Shown piece by piece: positions 46,565 through 55,799 of a stretch of DNA of 57,772 nt. The stretch's first letter is position 1; each line of letters starts with the position of its first letter. A program made the translations under genes and the position numbers. Origin of the DNA: CAITUY01 sp964611575 (lineage in GTDB: Bacteria; Verrucomicrobiota; Kiritimatiellia; CAIKKV01; CAITUY01); NCBI GenBank assembly GCA_964611575.1, contig CAZTAJ010000012.1, positions 1 to 57,772 on the forward strand. The letters run 5' to 3'. The notes beneath the pieces are model-generated. The model was not told where the DNA came from and made no database searches. It saw only the letters and a program-made list of their open reading frames with translations.

Positions 46565-48295
46565 TCACTGCCCCGGAAGGCCGGCGACATCGACGGCGAC
46601 CAGGCAGACATCATCGTCGAAACCGTGGCCGCCGCCAAACTCCTCGGCCGAGCGGATCACGCGATCCAACATGGCGCCGGTGTCCAGATCCAGGTGCCGG
46701 CTCATGCAGTCGTGCAGGCGCTGGTCGCCGTACTCCGCGCGGTCGGCGCCCTCGATTTCCAGGATGCCGTCGGTGTAGATGACGATCCGGTCGCCGGCCT
46801 GAAGTTCCGACCGCCGGTGCACGTAAACGGTGTTCTCGGCGATGCCCAGCGCAGGTCCGCAGTCGGCATAGGAGGTCCGCACCGGCAGGATCGTGCGGTC
46901 CGTGCGCCGGATCAGGTAGGGGGACGGATGCCCGGCGGTTGCGAGCGACACCTCCCGGGCGCGAAGATCAAAGAGGAGATAGACGGCCGAGACGAACATG
47001 AACTCCTCCGGGTCGCGGAGGATGGACATGAACTCATGGTTCAGCCGCGTCATGAAGTGCCCGGGATCGAGCGCGATGGGCTTCAGTTCCTCAACCAGGC
47101 CGCGGACGATGGCCGTGACCAGCGCGGCGCGCATGCCGTGGCCCATCACATCGCAAACGAAAACGCCGGCACGGTCGTCCGCGATGGGCAGGACGTGGAA
47201 GAAATCGCCGCCCAGGATCGCGCTTGGGCGGTACACGTGGTTGAAGCGCAAGAGGCTCTGGCTGGCCGGGACGGCTGCCGGGAACGAGGGGTAGTGGCGC
47301 GGCAGAAGGGCCTGCTGGATCTGGCGCGCCATGTTCAGGTCGCCCTCCATCTCCGCATTGCGCTGGCGCAATTGTTCGGCGTACTGCTCGCGCTGCGCTT
47401 CGGCACGCCGGCGTTCGGTGACGTCCGTGAACGAGAGCACGATGCCCACAAGTTGGTCGTCGGAGTCGAGATTCGCCGTGGCGGCGGCCTGCACGAAGAA
47501 GCGCGTCCCATCGAGTCGCCGCGCCTCGATCTCGCCATCCCAGGGCCGGCCGGCGGCCACCGATTCGACGATCAGGTTGCCGGTGGCGTCTTCGCTGAAC
47601 AGGTCGTGAAGGGTCAGCGCCTGCAACGCCTCGCCGGTCTTTGCGCCCCACATGCGGGTGATGGCGGGATTGACGTACGTCAGTCGCGCCTCCACGTCGG
47701 AAATGGCAATGCCGCTGCCGGCCGTCTGGATGGCGGTGTGCTCTGTGCGCAGCTGTTCTTCGGCCGTCTTGCGCACGGTGATGTCGCGGACGAAGAAACA
47801 GAGGTAGTCCTGTCCCGACAGGTAAAGCCGGTTGATGGCGGTCTCGGCCGGGAACAGGCTGCTATCCTTGCGCAGGAAATAGGCCTGCAGCAGGATGAAC
47901 CGCGTGCTGGCGAGGTTCTCCCGGATCATGGGGATGATCGTTTCGTCCGACCCGTACAGCAGGTCGAAGATGCTCATGTGGCTGAGTTCGTCGTGCTCGT
48001 ACCCGACGAACTGGCTCAGCCGCAGGTTGGTCTCCACGATCTGACCGGCGAGATCCGTGATGACGGCGCCATCGTAGACATTCTGCAGAAGCTGCTGGAA
48101 GTCCGAATCGCCGACCTGGCCGGCCACGGTTTTGGGTTTGGTGATGCGGATGATGGGGCGCCGCGGGCGGGGGTGGGTTCCGGCGGCCTGCTGCCCGATG
48201 ACCTGCTGGAGCGCCTCGGCCGTCAGGTCGATGCGCATGGTGCGCGACAGTTCACCCTTGGGTTCGGGGGTGGCGGGGCTGGCATCGGTCGTCAT
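46565..48295 (-). CDS. PAS-PAS-SpoIIE phosphatase, probable anti-sigma pathway regulator
   Basis: The 576-residue protein has two PAS sensor domains (about 70-190 and 200-310), a coiled link (about 310-345), and a PP2C/SpoIIE Ser phosphatase domain (about 360-576). The phosphatase keeps the metal-binding acids in GGDFFHVL, GVFVCDVMGHGMRAALVT and HGFDDDVCLV. Such proteins usually dephosphorylate an anti-anti-sigma factor and release a stress sigma factor; no partner gene is adjacent. There is no membrane segment, so the signal is cytoplasmic. I chose ATG 48295 with AGGGA before it, which trims 11 residues. Confidence 0.9.
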   Translation of the reverse strand: MTTDASPATPEPKGELSRTMRIDLTAEALQQVIGQQAAGTHPRPRRPIIRITKPKTVAGQVGDSDFQQLLQNVYDGAVITDLAGQIVETNLRLSQFVGYEHDELSHMSIFDLLYGSDETIIPMIRENLASTRFILLQAYFLRKDSSLFPAETAINRLYLSGQDYLCFFVRDITVRKTAEEQLRTEHTAIQTAGSGIAISDVEARLTYVNPAITRMWGAKTGEALQALTLHDLFSEDATGNLIVESVAAGRPWDGEIEARRLDGTRFFVQAAATANLDSDDQLVGIVLSFTDVTERRRAEAQREQYAEQLRQRNAEMEGDLNMARQIQQALLPRHYPSFPAAVPASQSLLRFNHVYRPSAILGGDFFHVLPIADDRAGVFVCDVMGHGMRAALVTAIVRGLVEELKPIALDPGHFMTRLNHEFMSILRDPEEFMFVSAVYLLFDLRAREVSLATAGHPSPYLIRRTDRTILPVRTSYADCGPALGIAENTVYVHRRSELQAGDRIVIYTDGILEIEGADRAEYGDQRLHDCMSRHLDLDTGAMLDRVIRSAEEFGGGHGFDDDVCLVAVDVAGLPGQ

Positions 48296-48352
48296 AGTGA
48301 ATCCCTGTCTGGCGGCGCAGTCTAGCACCGGGCGGCAGGCCGGGCAAGCGGG

Positions 48353-49105
48353 CTAGACATAGATCATCTTGCGGGTCATGCCGCCGTCGAGCACCAGGTT
48401 GGCGCCGTCCATGAACCCGCTTTCGCCGAAGGCCAGGAAATCGACCAGCGCGGCCACATCCTCCGGGCGCCCGACGCGGCCGGCAAAATGCTGGGCATGA
48501 TCAGCCTCGCTCAGCGAGGGCGGCCGGCGGGCTCCCGCCTTGCGCCAGGATCCGGTCTCGATCCAGCCGGGACTGATGCAGTTGACGCGCACATCCGGGG
48601 CCAGGCTGGCGGCCAGCGCATGGGTGAGCGCGACCACCCCGCCCTTGGATGCCGCGTAGGCCTCGGTGTGGGGTTCCGACATCAGGGCACGCGTCGAGGC
48701 AATGTTGACGATGGCCCCTTTGCGGAGGCGCAAGGCGCCGGCGAAGTGTTTGGCGCACAGGAACGGACCGGTCAGATTGACGGCGATGACGCGATTCCAA
48801 TCGTCCAGCGGCAGCTCGGTGACGGGCATGCCGCGCCCGATGGCGGCGTTGTTGACCAGCAGGTCCAGCCCATCTGCCGCTTCCCTGACCCGCTCCGCCA
48901 GCCGGCGCACCTGGGATTCATCGGCGACGTCAGTCTCGACCACCTGCAGGCGGTCCGAGGCCGTGACCTCGCGCCGGAGCTCATCGGCTGCCTCGTGGTC
49001 GGCATCGGCGACAAAGACGAGGAGCCCTTTCGACAGCAAACGCCGGGCAATCGCTTTGCCGATGCCCTGGGCTCCTCCGGTGATGACGGCGGTACGCGTT
49101 GTCAT
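48353..49105 (-). CDS. short-chain dehydrogenase/reductase
   Basis: The 250-residue protein is a classical SDR. The cofactor motif is TGGAQGIGKAIA near 9-20 (TGxxxGIG), NNAAIGRGMPV near 87 is the NNAG region, and the catalytic residues are in the Ser of NIASTRA and the YAASK near 150-154. Its oxidation or reduction substrate is unknown; enzymes with this pattern include sugar and 3-oxoacyl reductases. It follows the GH2 gene (27 bases) on the minus strand, so both may be transcribed together and act on the same sugar. Confidence 0.92.
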   Translation of the reverse strand: MTTRTAVITGGAQGIGKAIARRLLSKGLLVFVADADHEAADELRREVTASDRLQVVETDVADESQVRRLAERVREAADGLDLLVNNAAIGRGMPVTELPLDDWNRVIAVNLTGPFLCAKHFAGALRLRKGAIVNIASTRALMSEPHTEAYAASKGGVVALTHALAASLAPDVRVNCISPGWIETGSWRKAGARRPPSLSEADHAQHFAGRVGRPEDVAALVDFLAFGESGFMDGANLVLDGGMTRKMIYV

Positions 49106-49132
49106 ACGGTCCTCCCGCGTTCATCTGCCGCT

Positions 49133-51496
49133 CTACAGCACCGCATCCGGACCCACCGGCATGGCGGTTGCGTCGGCGCCGCCGATCTTCTCAGGCACGA
49201 TCAGGATGTCGTGCGTGAGCGGCCGGAAGCCCCGGGGATCGAGCAGATGGCACCGGCACACGGCCGGCTGACCGGACTCCAATCCCTTCAAGGTTGGCGC
49301 CGTCCGGATCGGGATGCGCACCTCGCACGTCGCTCCCGGCGCGCAGGTCACCGCAATGTCCGTGAACTCGCGAACCATGCCGCACCACCGGCCGGCGGGG
49401 CCCATCTGGACGCGCAGCGTGCAGTCCTTGAGGTCAATCTGGTTGTACTGGTTGGCGACCTCGAAACGCAATTCGGTTTCCCCGGGTTTCCAGGTCAGCC
49501 GCTGCGGCAGCCAGACCGGACTGAAGAGCACCCGCAGAGCCCAGAAGAATGGCTTGGGCGTCAGGTCCGCCGTCACCACGCCCCAGTCGGCATCCTCACC
49601 CCAGCGGGTCCAGCCCCACGGGTTGCCCCCGGGTCCCTTGCCCGACCCGCAGCAGAGCCACGGGAAATAGGCGCCGCCCAGGCAGGTGGGGTCGCTCCGC
49701 ATGTCGCCCCACTCGTCGCGCAACCGGTCGATGAACACCTGCAGGCTGTTCTTGCCGCAAATGGGGTCCTCCCATTTGTCGCCGATGATGGAGTTGTACG
49801 GGCCGTTGAGCACGTCCGGCAGCATGTTGATGATCCCGTATTCGGAACTGAACCACACACCGCTCCATCCGCGCGCCACTGCCTCGGCGCGGGTCAGTGT
49901 TTCCATGTCCGCCTCCCACGACCGGGGGTTGGTCACCTGCCCGCTCTGGCGGAACTTCTTCGCCAGCACGAAGCTGTAGTGCGTGTCGGCGATGTCGCCC
50001 ACGCGTACTTCGAAGATGCCCTCGATCTTGTTCGCCGGGCCGGGCGGCGGGAACATCGTCGGGCGGCTGGGATCCAGGCGTTTGGTGAATTGATCGTAGA
50101 TGCGCAGGTGATGCCACCCGTCGTCCGCCACCTTGGCGCTCTCGGGCATATTCTCGTTGCCGACGCTCCAGGCCATGATTGAGGGGTGATGCCGGTCGCG
50201 CAGGATGCCGCCCTGCAGTCGCAGGAGGCCGGGACCGACCCATTCCGGGTCATGGATGTAGTGCGTGCCCCAATCGATGGGCAACTCCTGCAATAGATAG
50301 AGGCCGAGTTCGTCGCACAATTCCGCCAGGCAACGTGGCCCGAGAAAATGCGTGCGGATGGCGTTGACGTTGGCTTTCTTCATGAGCAGCAGGTTGCTCC
50401 TCAGCCAGTCCGCCGGCGTATGCATGCCGCCGTCGGCGTGAAACGTAAGATGGTTGACCCCGCGGAACTTCACCGGCCGGCCGTTGAGGCGCGGCCCGGA
50501 GGGGTTGAGTTCCAGTCGGCGGAAGCCCGTGCGATAGGCGGCGGTCTGCCTGGGTTGCCCCGGCACCGCCAGTTCGATGGTTACGCCGTAGAGGTTGGGG
50601 AATTCGTCGTTCCACAGCGCCGGATTCCTGAGCGCCAGGCTCACGGCAGGCGCAGCGGTTGCGCCGGCGCCGATCTTGACCTTCAACCGGCATTCCTTCA
50701 GGCGCCGACCGTCCGGGTTGCTGAGTGCGACCGCCAGGCTGGCAGTCACGGGGCGCGCGCCGGTATTCCGGATTGTCACGTGGCCTTCGAGGGTCCCGGT
50801 GGCGAGCGCCGCATCGAGCGTGCTGACCAGGTGGTAGTCGCCGATCTGGCAGCGTTCGGTGGCGTGGAAGCAGGCCGATTGTGCCAGCCCGGCGAATTCC
50901 AGCGCATGGCGCGGCATGTCCATCTGCACGAAACGGTGGCGCCGGATCAGGCGCACGGCCACGAGTGCGCGGCGGCCGGGCACGACCTTGCCGGTCACAT
51001 CGAACTCGACCGGCGTCAATCCGCTCAGGTGTTCGCCCAGCAATTCGCCGTTCAGGTACACGCGCCCGGCGGGGTAGATGGCATCGAAACGCAGATAGAT
51101 GCGCTTGTCCTTCCAGGTGCGCGGAATCAAGACGTCGCGGCGCATCATAGCGCCGTCGTCGGGATCGAGGTGCGCGAGGGTCACGCGGTTCCAGTTTGGA
51201 ACCGACGGTTTGCCCTCGGCTTCGGGATCGGCATAGAAGACCTTGCCCGGCTGCGCCACGCATTCCCATTTGGCGTCGTTGACTTTCGGACCCGCCAGCG
51301 CCTTTTCGGCGCGCTTGAACGGCCAGCGGCTGACGCGCCATTCGCCGTCGAGCGACAGCGCATTGGCTTCGCCCGTCAGTGGCGGGACGTAGCGGACGGG
51401 CGTCACTTCCGTCTTCCGGCCGTCGGCAAACACCACCTCATGCTTCTCCTGCGCCTTGAGCTGTTCGGCTATCAGTTGGTCCATGTCGATCAACAT
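49133..51496 (-). CDS. glycoside hydrolase family 2 protein, beta-galactosidase/glucuronidase-like
   Basis: The 787-residue protein has the GH2 layout: sugar-binding jelly roll (about 40-230, with MMRRDVLIPRTWKDKRIYLRFDAIYPAGRVYLNGELLGEHLSG), an immunoglobulin-like domain (about 230-335), and a TIM barrel after RGVNHLTFHADGG. The acid/base Glu is in AWSVGNEN, and the nucleophile Glu is probably in VWFSSEYG. It has no signal peptide, so it should act inside the cell on imported oligosaccharides or glycoside. I chose ATG 51496 because GAGG precedes it; an upstream ATG at 51517 is in frame. Substrate specificity cannot be told from sequence. Confidence 0.9.
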   Translation of the reverse strand: MLIDMDQLIAEQLKAQEKHEVVFADGRKTEVTPVRYVPPLTGEANALSLDGEWRVSRWPFKRAEKALAGPKVNDAKWECVAQPGKVFYADPEAEGKPSVPNWNRVTLAHLDPDDGAMMRRDVLIPRTWKDKRIYLRFDAIYPAGRVYLNGELLGEHLSGLTPVEFDVTGKVVPGRRALVAVRLIRRHRFVQMDMPRHALEFAGLAQSACFHATERCQIGDYHLVSTLDAALATGTLEGHVTIRNTGARPVTASLAVALSNPDGRRLKECRLKVKIGAGATAAPAVSLALRNPALWNDEFPNLYGVTIELAVPGQPRQTAAYRTGFRRLELNPSGPRLNGRPVKFRGVNHLTFHADGGMHTPADWLRSNLLLMKKANVNAIRTHFLGPRCLAELCDELGLYLLQELPIDWGTHYIHDPEWVGPGLLRLQGGILRDRHHPSIMAWSVGNENMPESAKVADDGWHHLRIYDQFTKRLDPSRPTMFPPPGPANKIEGIFEVRVGDIADTHYSFVLAKKFRQSGQVTNPRSWEADMETLTRAEAVARGWSGVWFSSEYGIINMLPDVLNGPYNSIIGDKWEDPICGKNSLQVFIDRLRDEWGDMRSDPTCLGGAYFPWLCCGSGKGPGGNPWGWTRWGEDADWGVVTADLTPKPFFWALRVLFSPVWLPQRLTWKPGETELRFEVANQYNQIDLKDCTLRVQMGPAGRWCGMVREFTDIAVTCAPGATCEVRIPIRTAPTLKGLESGQPAVCRCHLLDPRGFRPLTHDILIVPEKIGGADATAMPVGPDAVL

Positions 51497-51631
51497 ACGG
51501 TTCCTCTCTTCTGTCACCAGGGCGCGCCTGAATGGCCCTCGGGTTTGGCAAAAGGAAAAGATTACGCGTCCAACCGCACCACGGGAAGAACGAATTCACC
51601 CGGTTTCGGGATTCCGCCGCGGAGATTCTGC

Positions 51632-51660
51632 TTGCACGGGGCAGGGCCGATGCCTATCAT
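51632..51660 (+). promoter_or_regulatory. promoter of rpmB
   Basis: TTGCAC at 51632-51637 and TATCAT at 51655-51660 have a 17-base spacer and match the sigma70 consensus in four and five positions. The transcript would start near 51667, with AGGAGACAGG just before the rpmB ATG at 51688. Confidence 0.6.
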
Positions 51661-51687
51661 ACGCGCCTCTCATACAGGAGACAGGTT

Positions 51688-51915
51688 ATGGCAAGGGCAT
51701 GTGATATTTGTGGGAAGACCGTCAGCGTGGGCAACCGGATCGTTCGTCACGGGTTGGCCAAGAGCAAGGGCGGCATTGGTTTGCACACGACGGGTATTAC
51801 GAAACGCAAGTTCATTCCGAATCTTCAGAAGATCCGGGTCTCGGTGAACGGCGGAAACGTGCGGAAGACGGTTTGCACGGCGTGTATTCGTTCGAAGAAG
51901 ATCACAAAAGCGTAA
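51688..51915 (+). CDS. rpmB: 50S ribosomal protein L28
   Basis: The 75-residue protein starts MARACDICGKTVSVGNRIVRHGLAK and ends TACIRSKKITKA. The first CDIC and the later CTAC supply the four cysteines of a zinc-binding L28, and GLHTTGITKRKFIPNLQKIRV is the family core. L28 helps join the two ribosomal subunits. I chose ATG 51688 because AGGAGACAGG is directly upstream; the frame extends upstream without coding character. The gene is alone on the plus strand, with its own promoter and a terminator that follows, facing the dus gene. Confidence 0.96.
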   Translation: MARACDICGKTVSVGNRIVRHGLAKSKGGIGLHTTGITKRKFIPNLQKIRVSVNGGNVRKTVCTACIRSKKITKA

Positions 51916-51937
51916 GCGCTTCGGAGATCATCGGCGT

Positions 51938-51976
51938 GGGGCACGGGAAGGCGACTTCCGGTGCCCTTATGTTTTT
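51938..51976 (+). terminator. Rho-independent terminator after rpmB
   Basis: GGGCAC (51939-51944) pairs with GTGCCC (51961-51966), and an inner GGAAG/CTTCC stem with one mismatch ends in a GCGA tetraloop. A T-rich stretch (TTATGTTTTT) follows at 51967-51976. The T-rich part also contains the last codons and stop of the convergent dus gene. Confidence 0.75.
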
Positions 51977-52974
51977 GGGGCCCCGGTCTTTTCGGCGGTC
52001 AGTTCGTCCATCAGCCCGCGCATGACGTCGGGATCCGTCACCTGCAACCAACTGACCATGCGTTGCCGGTTATTGAGCCAGCGCCGGACATAGAGGGGGA
52101 TCCACTTGCGATAGAGCACCGTCCCGACGGTGGGGCCGTACAGGTCGAGCATGGCCTCGAAATGGGCGCGCATGTGGGCCATGCACTCGGCCCACGTCGG
52201 GGCCGGCAGGGGCGGCAGCCCCTGGAGGTCGCGGTGGATGTCGCGCAACAGCCAGGGATTGCTCAGGGCTCCGCGGCCGATCATGATGCCCGCGCAGCCG
52301 GTCTCCGTGAAGAGGCGCCGCGCGGCGGCCGGGGAGGTGACATCCCCGTTGGCGATGACGGGAATCCGGCGCGCCGCCTCGACCACGCACCGGATCGCGG
52401 CCCGATCGGCTTCGCCCGTGTAGCCCTGGCAGCGCGTACGCCCGTGAATCGTGATCGCCGCCACGCCGGCGTCTTCCAGGCCCGGAACCATCTCGTGCGC
52501 GACCAGTTGCTCCTTCGTCCAGCCCAGGCGCAATTTGACGGTCACGGGAATCTGCACGGTTTTCACCACTTCGGCCGCGATGCGCACGGCTTCGGCAGGG
52601 TCGCGGAGCAGGCCCGCGCCGGCGCCATTGTGAGAGATCTTCCGCTGCGGGCAACCCATGTTGATGTCGAGCATCGGCACGCCGTGGTCTTCCAGCCAGC
52701 GCGCCGCGGCGCAGAGGTCGCAGGCCCGCGCGCCGTAGATCTGGTAGGAGAGTGGCCGGTCTTCCTCGCAGGTCGCCAGCAGGATCTTGCGCTTGGTCCC
52801 TTTGCCCTGCATCAGGCTGGCCGGGCTCAGCATCTCGGTGACGGCCAACCCCACGCCACCCATTGCCCGCAGGCCCATCCGGAAGGCGAGATCGGAGTAG
52901 CCGGCGAGCGGGGCCAGCACGACGGGCGGACGGAACGTCAGCCCGCCGATGGTGAGTGAGGTCGGCAGGGTCAT
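51967..52974 (-). CDS. dusB: tRNA-dihydrouridine synthase
   Basis: The 335-residue flavoenzyme reduces uridine to dihydrouridine in tRNA. The FMN-binding TIM barrel starts VVLAPLAGYSDLAFRMGLRAMGG, and INMGCPQRKISHNGAGAGLL near 101-120 has the catalytic Cys of the MGCP motif. IHGRTRCQGYTGEADRAAI and IANGDVTSPAAA are the tRNA/FMN contacts. By length and overall likeness it is closest to DusB, but the exact class is not certain. It overlaps the malic enzyme gene by four bases and shares its 3' end with the rpmB terminator. The gene is downstream of the malic enzyme in the same transcript. Confidence 0.92.
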   Translation of the reverse strand: MTLPTSLTIGGLTFRPPVVLAPLAGYSDLAFRMGLRAMGGVGLAVTEMLSPASLMQGKGTKRKILLATCEEDRPLSYQIYGARACDLCAAARWLEDHGVPMLDINMGCPQRKISHNGAGAGLLRDPAEAVRIAAEVVKTVQIPVTVKLRLGWTKEQLVAHEMVPGLEDAGVAAITIHGRTRCQGYTGEADRAAIRCVVEAARRIPVIANGDVTSPAAARRLFTETGCAGIMIGRGALSNPWLLRDIHRDLQGLPPLPAPTWAECMAHMRAHFEAMLDLYGPTVGTVLYRKWIPLYVRRWLNNRQRMVSWLQVTDPDVMRGLMDELTAEKTGAPKT

Positions 52975-54272
52975 GCCTGGAGGAAGGCGCGGGCCCGGTC
53001 GCGTTCGACCAGAGTGTGCCGGTAGGCCTGCTCATCGAAGGCCGCCGCCACGCCGGAGGCGGCCGCGGCACGCGCCACGGCCACGGGGATCTCGACGAAC
53101 AGCCGGCGGTCGAAAGGCTTCGGGATGATGTATTTCGAGCCGAATTCCAGCCGCTCGCCGTAGAGCGCCTGGACCGGTTCGGGCACCGGTTGGCGCGCCA
53201 ACGCCGCCAGCGCCTCGGCCGCCGCCACTTTCATGGGCAGCGAGATCGTGCGCGCCCTCACATCCAGGGCGCCGCGGAACAGGAAGGGGAAGCCGAGGAC
53301 GTTGTTGACCTGGTTCGGGTAGTCGGAACGACCGGTGGCCATGATGAAGGGTTTGCCGCTCAGGGCTTCGGCCACGAGTTCGGGCCGGATTTCGGGGTCG
53401 GGATTGGCCATGGCGAAAATGGCGGGGTGGGGCGCCATGGTGAGGACGTGGGCGGGCGCGAGGCAATCGGCGGCCGATACCCCGACGAACATGTGGGCGC
53501 CGCGCAGGGCGTCGGCCAGCGTCACGGCGGAAGTCCGGACGGCGTGTTCGCGTTTTTTGGCGGTCAGGTCGGTGCGATCCTCCCGGATGACGCCCTTGGT
53601 GTCGCATAGCGCGACGTCGCATGCGCCGGCGGCCTTGAGCATTTCGGCGATGCGGATGCCGGCGGCGCCGGCGCCATTGATCACGATCCGCATGCCGGAC
53701 AAGGGGCGGTCCGTGAGGCGTGAGTAGTTCATAGCCGCGGCAAGCGTGATGACGGCCGTACCCCACTGGTCGTCATGGAAGACGGGGATATCGAGCGCCG
53801 CGTCGAGGCGGTCCTCGATTTCGAAACAGGCCGGCGCGGCGATGTCCTCAAGGTTGATGCCGCCGTACATGGGGGCGAGGGCCATGACCGCGTCGATCAC
53901 GCGCTGCGGATCGGTGCGCCCGGTATTGGCCCCGCCGGCGCGGCAGTGGTTGAGCGGCACCGGCCACCCGTCCACGTCGCCGAACGCCTTGAAGAGCACA
54001 GCCTTGCCTTCCATGACGGGGATACTCGCCTCGGCGCCGAGGTCGCCGAGCCCGAGGATGGCCGTGCCGTCGCTGACGACCGCCACGAGGTTCGACTTCG
54101 CGGTCAGGGAAAAGAGGGTGTCGCGCAGCCGGGCGATCTCCTTGACGGCGACGGCGACGCCGGGGGTGTAGGCCAGGCAGAGATCGGCCGGCCCCCGCAA
54201 CGGTTTCGTGGCGCGCATGCCCACCTTGCCGCCCTGGTGATACGCGAAAATGTCTTCAGGTTTCAATGCCAT
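52971..54272 (-). CDS. NAD(P)-dependent malic enzyme, short form
   Basis: The 433-residue enzyme oxidatively decarboxylates malate to pyruvate. LAYTPGVAVAVKEIA near 33-47 is the malic N-terminal signature with the catalytic Tyr. NHCRAGGANTGRTDPQRVIDAV has a conserved metal-acid stretch, and DDQWGTAVITLAAAMNY plus VINGAGAAGIRIAEML is the NAD-binding domain. The short length (no extra phosphate acetyltransferase domain) fits NAD-type MaeA/MalS-like proteins. The start at 54272 has AGGATG upstream at long spacing. It is followed by dus with a four-base overlap. Confidence 0.94.
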   Translation of the reverse strand: MALKPEDIFAYHQGGKVGMRATKPLRGPADLCLAYTPGVAVAVKEIARLRDTLFSLTAKSNLVAVVSDGTAILGLGDLGAEASIPVMEGKAVLFKAFGDVDGWPVPLNHCRAGGANTGRTDPQRVIDAVMALAPMYGGINLEDIAAPACFEIEDRLDAALDIPVFHDDQWGTAVITLAAAMNYSRLTDRPLSGMRIVINGAGAAGIRIAEMLKAAGACDVALCDTKGVIREDRTDLTAKKREHAVRTSAVTLADALRGAHMFVGVSAADCLAPAHVLTMAPHPAIFAMANPDPEIRPELVAEALSGKPFIMATGRSDYPNQVNNVLGFPFLFRGALDVRARTISLPMKVAAAEALAALARQPVPEPVQALYGERLEFGSKYIIPKPFDRRLFVEIPVAVARAAAASGVAAAFDEQAYRHTLVERDRARAFLQA

Positions 54273-54323
54273 GGGAATGCATCCTGTGGCGACGGCGCCC
54301 ACCGCCAGTCGCGAATGACGCAC

Positions 54324-54352
54324 AGTTTACGACAGCCAACGCGTCAACTCAA
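54324..54352 (-). promoter_or_regulatory. possible promoter of the malic enzyme gene
   Basis: On the minus strand, TTGAGT (54352-54347) and TAAACT (54329-54324) are 17 bases apart, each matching four of six consensus bases. The leader would be about 45 bases. The match is moderate. Confidence 0.4.
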
Positions 54353-54446
54353 CCGGTTTTCAGGGTTCCCCGTGGTTGTCACGGGGTACGCCTCATGTTA
54401 GCGTCTCGGCATTCACGCCGGCTTGGCGTGCGGAGGAGAGGACAGC

Positions 54447-55640
54447 GTGAGCGTACATCTCAAGGATCATCATCTGCGACGGGCGGAGAAGCTGGTGGCC
54501 AAGGCGCAGGCCCACGGCGGGTTGGCGCCGTTGGACATCGAGCGTTTCTGGGCGGACGAGGAGCGTGCCCGTAAGGACCCCTGGGCGGCAGACTGCCCGC
54601 AGGTTGCACTCGGCATCCGCATGTCGAACGAGTGTGTGTTCGACGAACTCGGGGTGCCCGAGGACTGGTACCGTCTGCTTCACGACGACGACTTCCGCGT
54701 CGATCTCGAACGGCGCTATAACGACAAGGCCGCGCCGATTGTCGGCCGGCGCCTGTTGGGCGAGCGCCGGAACGATCCGAAACTCGTCTGGCCGCGCGTG
54801 AAGGAGCTTTACGACATCTTTGAGGCCAAGAACGTCTGGCACGATTGGTCGTACTGGCTGCAACAGTCGGCCAACGGCGAGGATGAACTGAAGGCGCTCC
54901 TTGATCGCGTCGAGAAACGGCTGGAGAATCTGCGTGACTTCCTGCTGCCGCCGAACTGGGCCGCGGAGAAGGCGCGCATCACGGCGTTGGGCGGCAAGGC
55001 GCCGCTCTATCGCGGACAGCGGGGCCCCGTGACCTTCGCGATGTCGATCTACGGCGCCGAGCCGTTGATCTTCCTGATCCTGGACAACTCGGACCTGGCG
55101 GGACGTTTCCGCGACCTGATTCTGCGCGCCATGCTCGAACGGGCGCGCATCCTGGACGAAGAGGCGGGGTATACGCCGGCCACGGCCCCGCGCGGATGGG
55201 GCTGGGCCGATGACAACTGCGCGTTGCTGAACGCCGAGATGTACGCGTTTTTCGGCTGGCCAGTCTTGAAAGGCATCTTCGACCGTTACAGCCCGGGCCC
55301 GAAAGATGGCCGCTACCAGCACTCGGATTCCGACATGGGGCACCTGCTGCCGCTGCTGGGGAAGTTGGACCTCACCGGCTGCAACTTCGGGCCCAACGTG
55401 ACGGTCGCCGAGATTCGCCAGCACCTGCCGAATGCGGTCATCCATGGCCAGCTTGCGCCGTTCACGTTCAGCCGCAACGAGGAGGTGAACATGGTGGCGG
55501 AGTTCCTGCGCGACTTCGAAATGGCGCGGGAGAAGCGTGGCCTGATGTTCATGACGGCCGGCAGCATCAACGCCGGATCGAAGTTGACCAGCATGCGCCT
55601 GATCATGGCGGCAATCCAGGAATACGGCCGGTACGAGTAG
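54447..55640 (+). CDS. uroporphyrinogen decarboxylase-fold protein, not a heme enzyme by context
   Basis: The 397-residue protein has the URO-D-like TIM barrel found in corrinoid methyltransferases and in a large expanded set of Lentisphaerota/Kiritimatiellota proteins. FAMSIYGAEPLIFLILDN, GWGWADDNCALLNAEMYAFFGWPVLKGIFDR and HSDSDMGHLLPLLGKLDLTGCNFGPNV are its typical motifs; the HSD and GCNFGP blocks sit where methyltransferases of the family bind metal or substrate. No heme gene is nearby, so uroporphyrinogen is not a likely substrate. I chose GTG 54447 because GAGAGGA precedes it; TTG 54423 is the alternative. A repeat follows the stop by 11 bases. Confidence 0.85.
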   Translation: MSVHLKDHHLRRAEKLVAKAQAHGGLAPLDIERFWADEERARKDPWAADCPQVALGIRMSNECVFDELGVPEDWYRLLHDDDFRVDLERRYNDKAAPIVGRRLLGERRNDPKLVWPRVKELYDIFEAKNVWHDWSYWLQQSANGEDELKALLDRVEKRLENLRDFLLPPNWAAEKARITALGGKAPLYRGQRGPVTFAMSIYGAEPLIFLILDNSDLAGRFRDLILRAMLERARILDEEAGYTPATAPRGWGWADDNCALLNAEMYAFFGWPVLKGIFDRYSPGPKDGRYQHSDSDMGHLLPLLGKLDLTGCNFGPNVTVAEIRQHLPNAVIHGQLAPFTFSRNEEVNMVAEFLRDFEMAREKRGLMFMTAGSINAGSKLTSMRLIMAAIQEYGRYE

Positions 55641-55651
55641 AAGGAGTCATT

Positions 55652-55751
55652 CAACGCCCAACACTCAACATCCAACACCCAACACCCAACGTCCAAAGGA
55701 TCGATGCCGCCACCTTGGGCGTTGGGCGTTGGGCGTCGGTTGTTGGACGTT
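55652..55751. repeat. CCAAC-type intergenic palindromic repeat
   Basis: The left arm (55652-55698) is a row of CAAC/CCAA units, and the right arm (55715-55751) is made of TTGGGCG/GTTGG units, its imperfect reverse complement. The centre is about 16 bases. Related short CCAAC units occur at 18034-18060, so at least two copies are in the window. The element lies in a gap between the URO-D-like gene and the toxin-antitoxin promoter. The sequence has no coding meaning on either strand. Confidence 0.75.
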
Positions 55752-55799
55752 CGCATTCAGATCCTTTAGACCAAGGCTGTCACGTAGTGTTGCTTGGAA

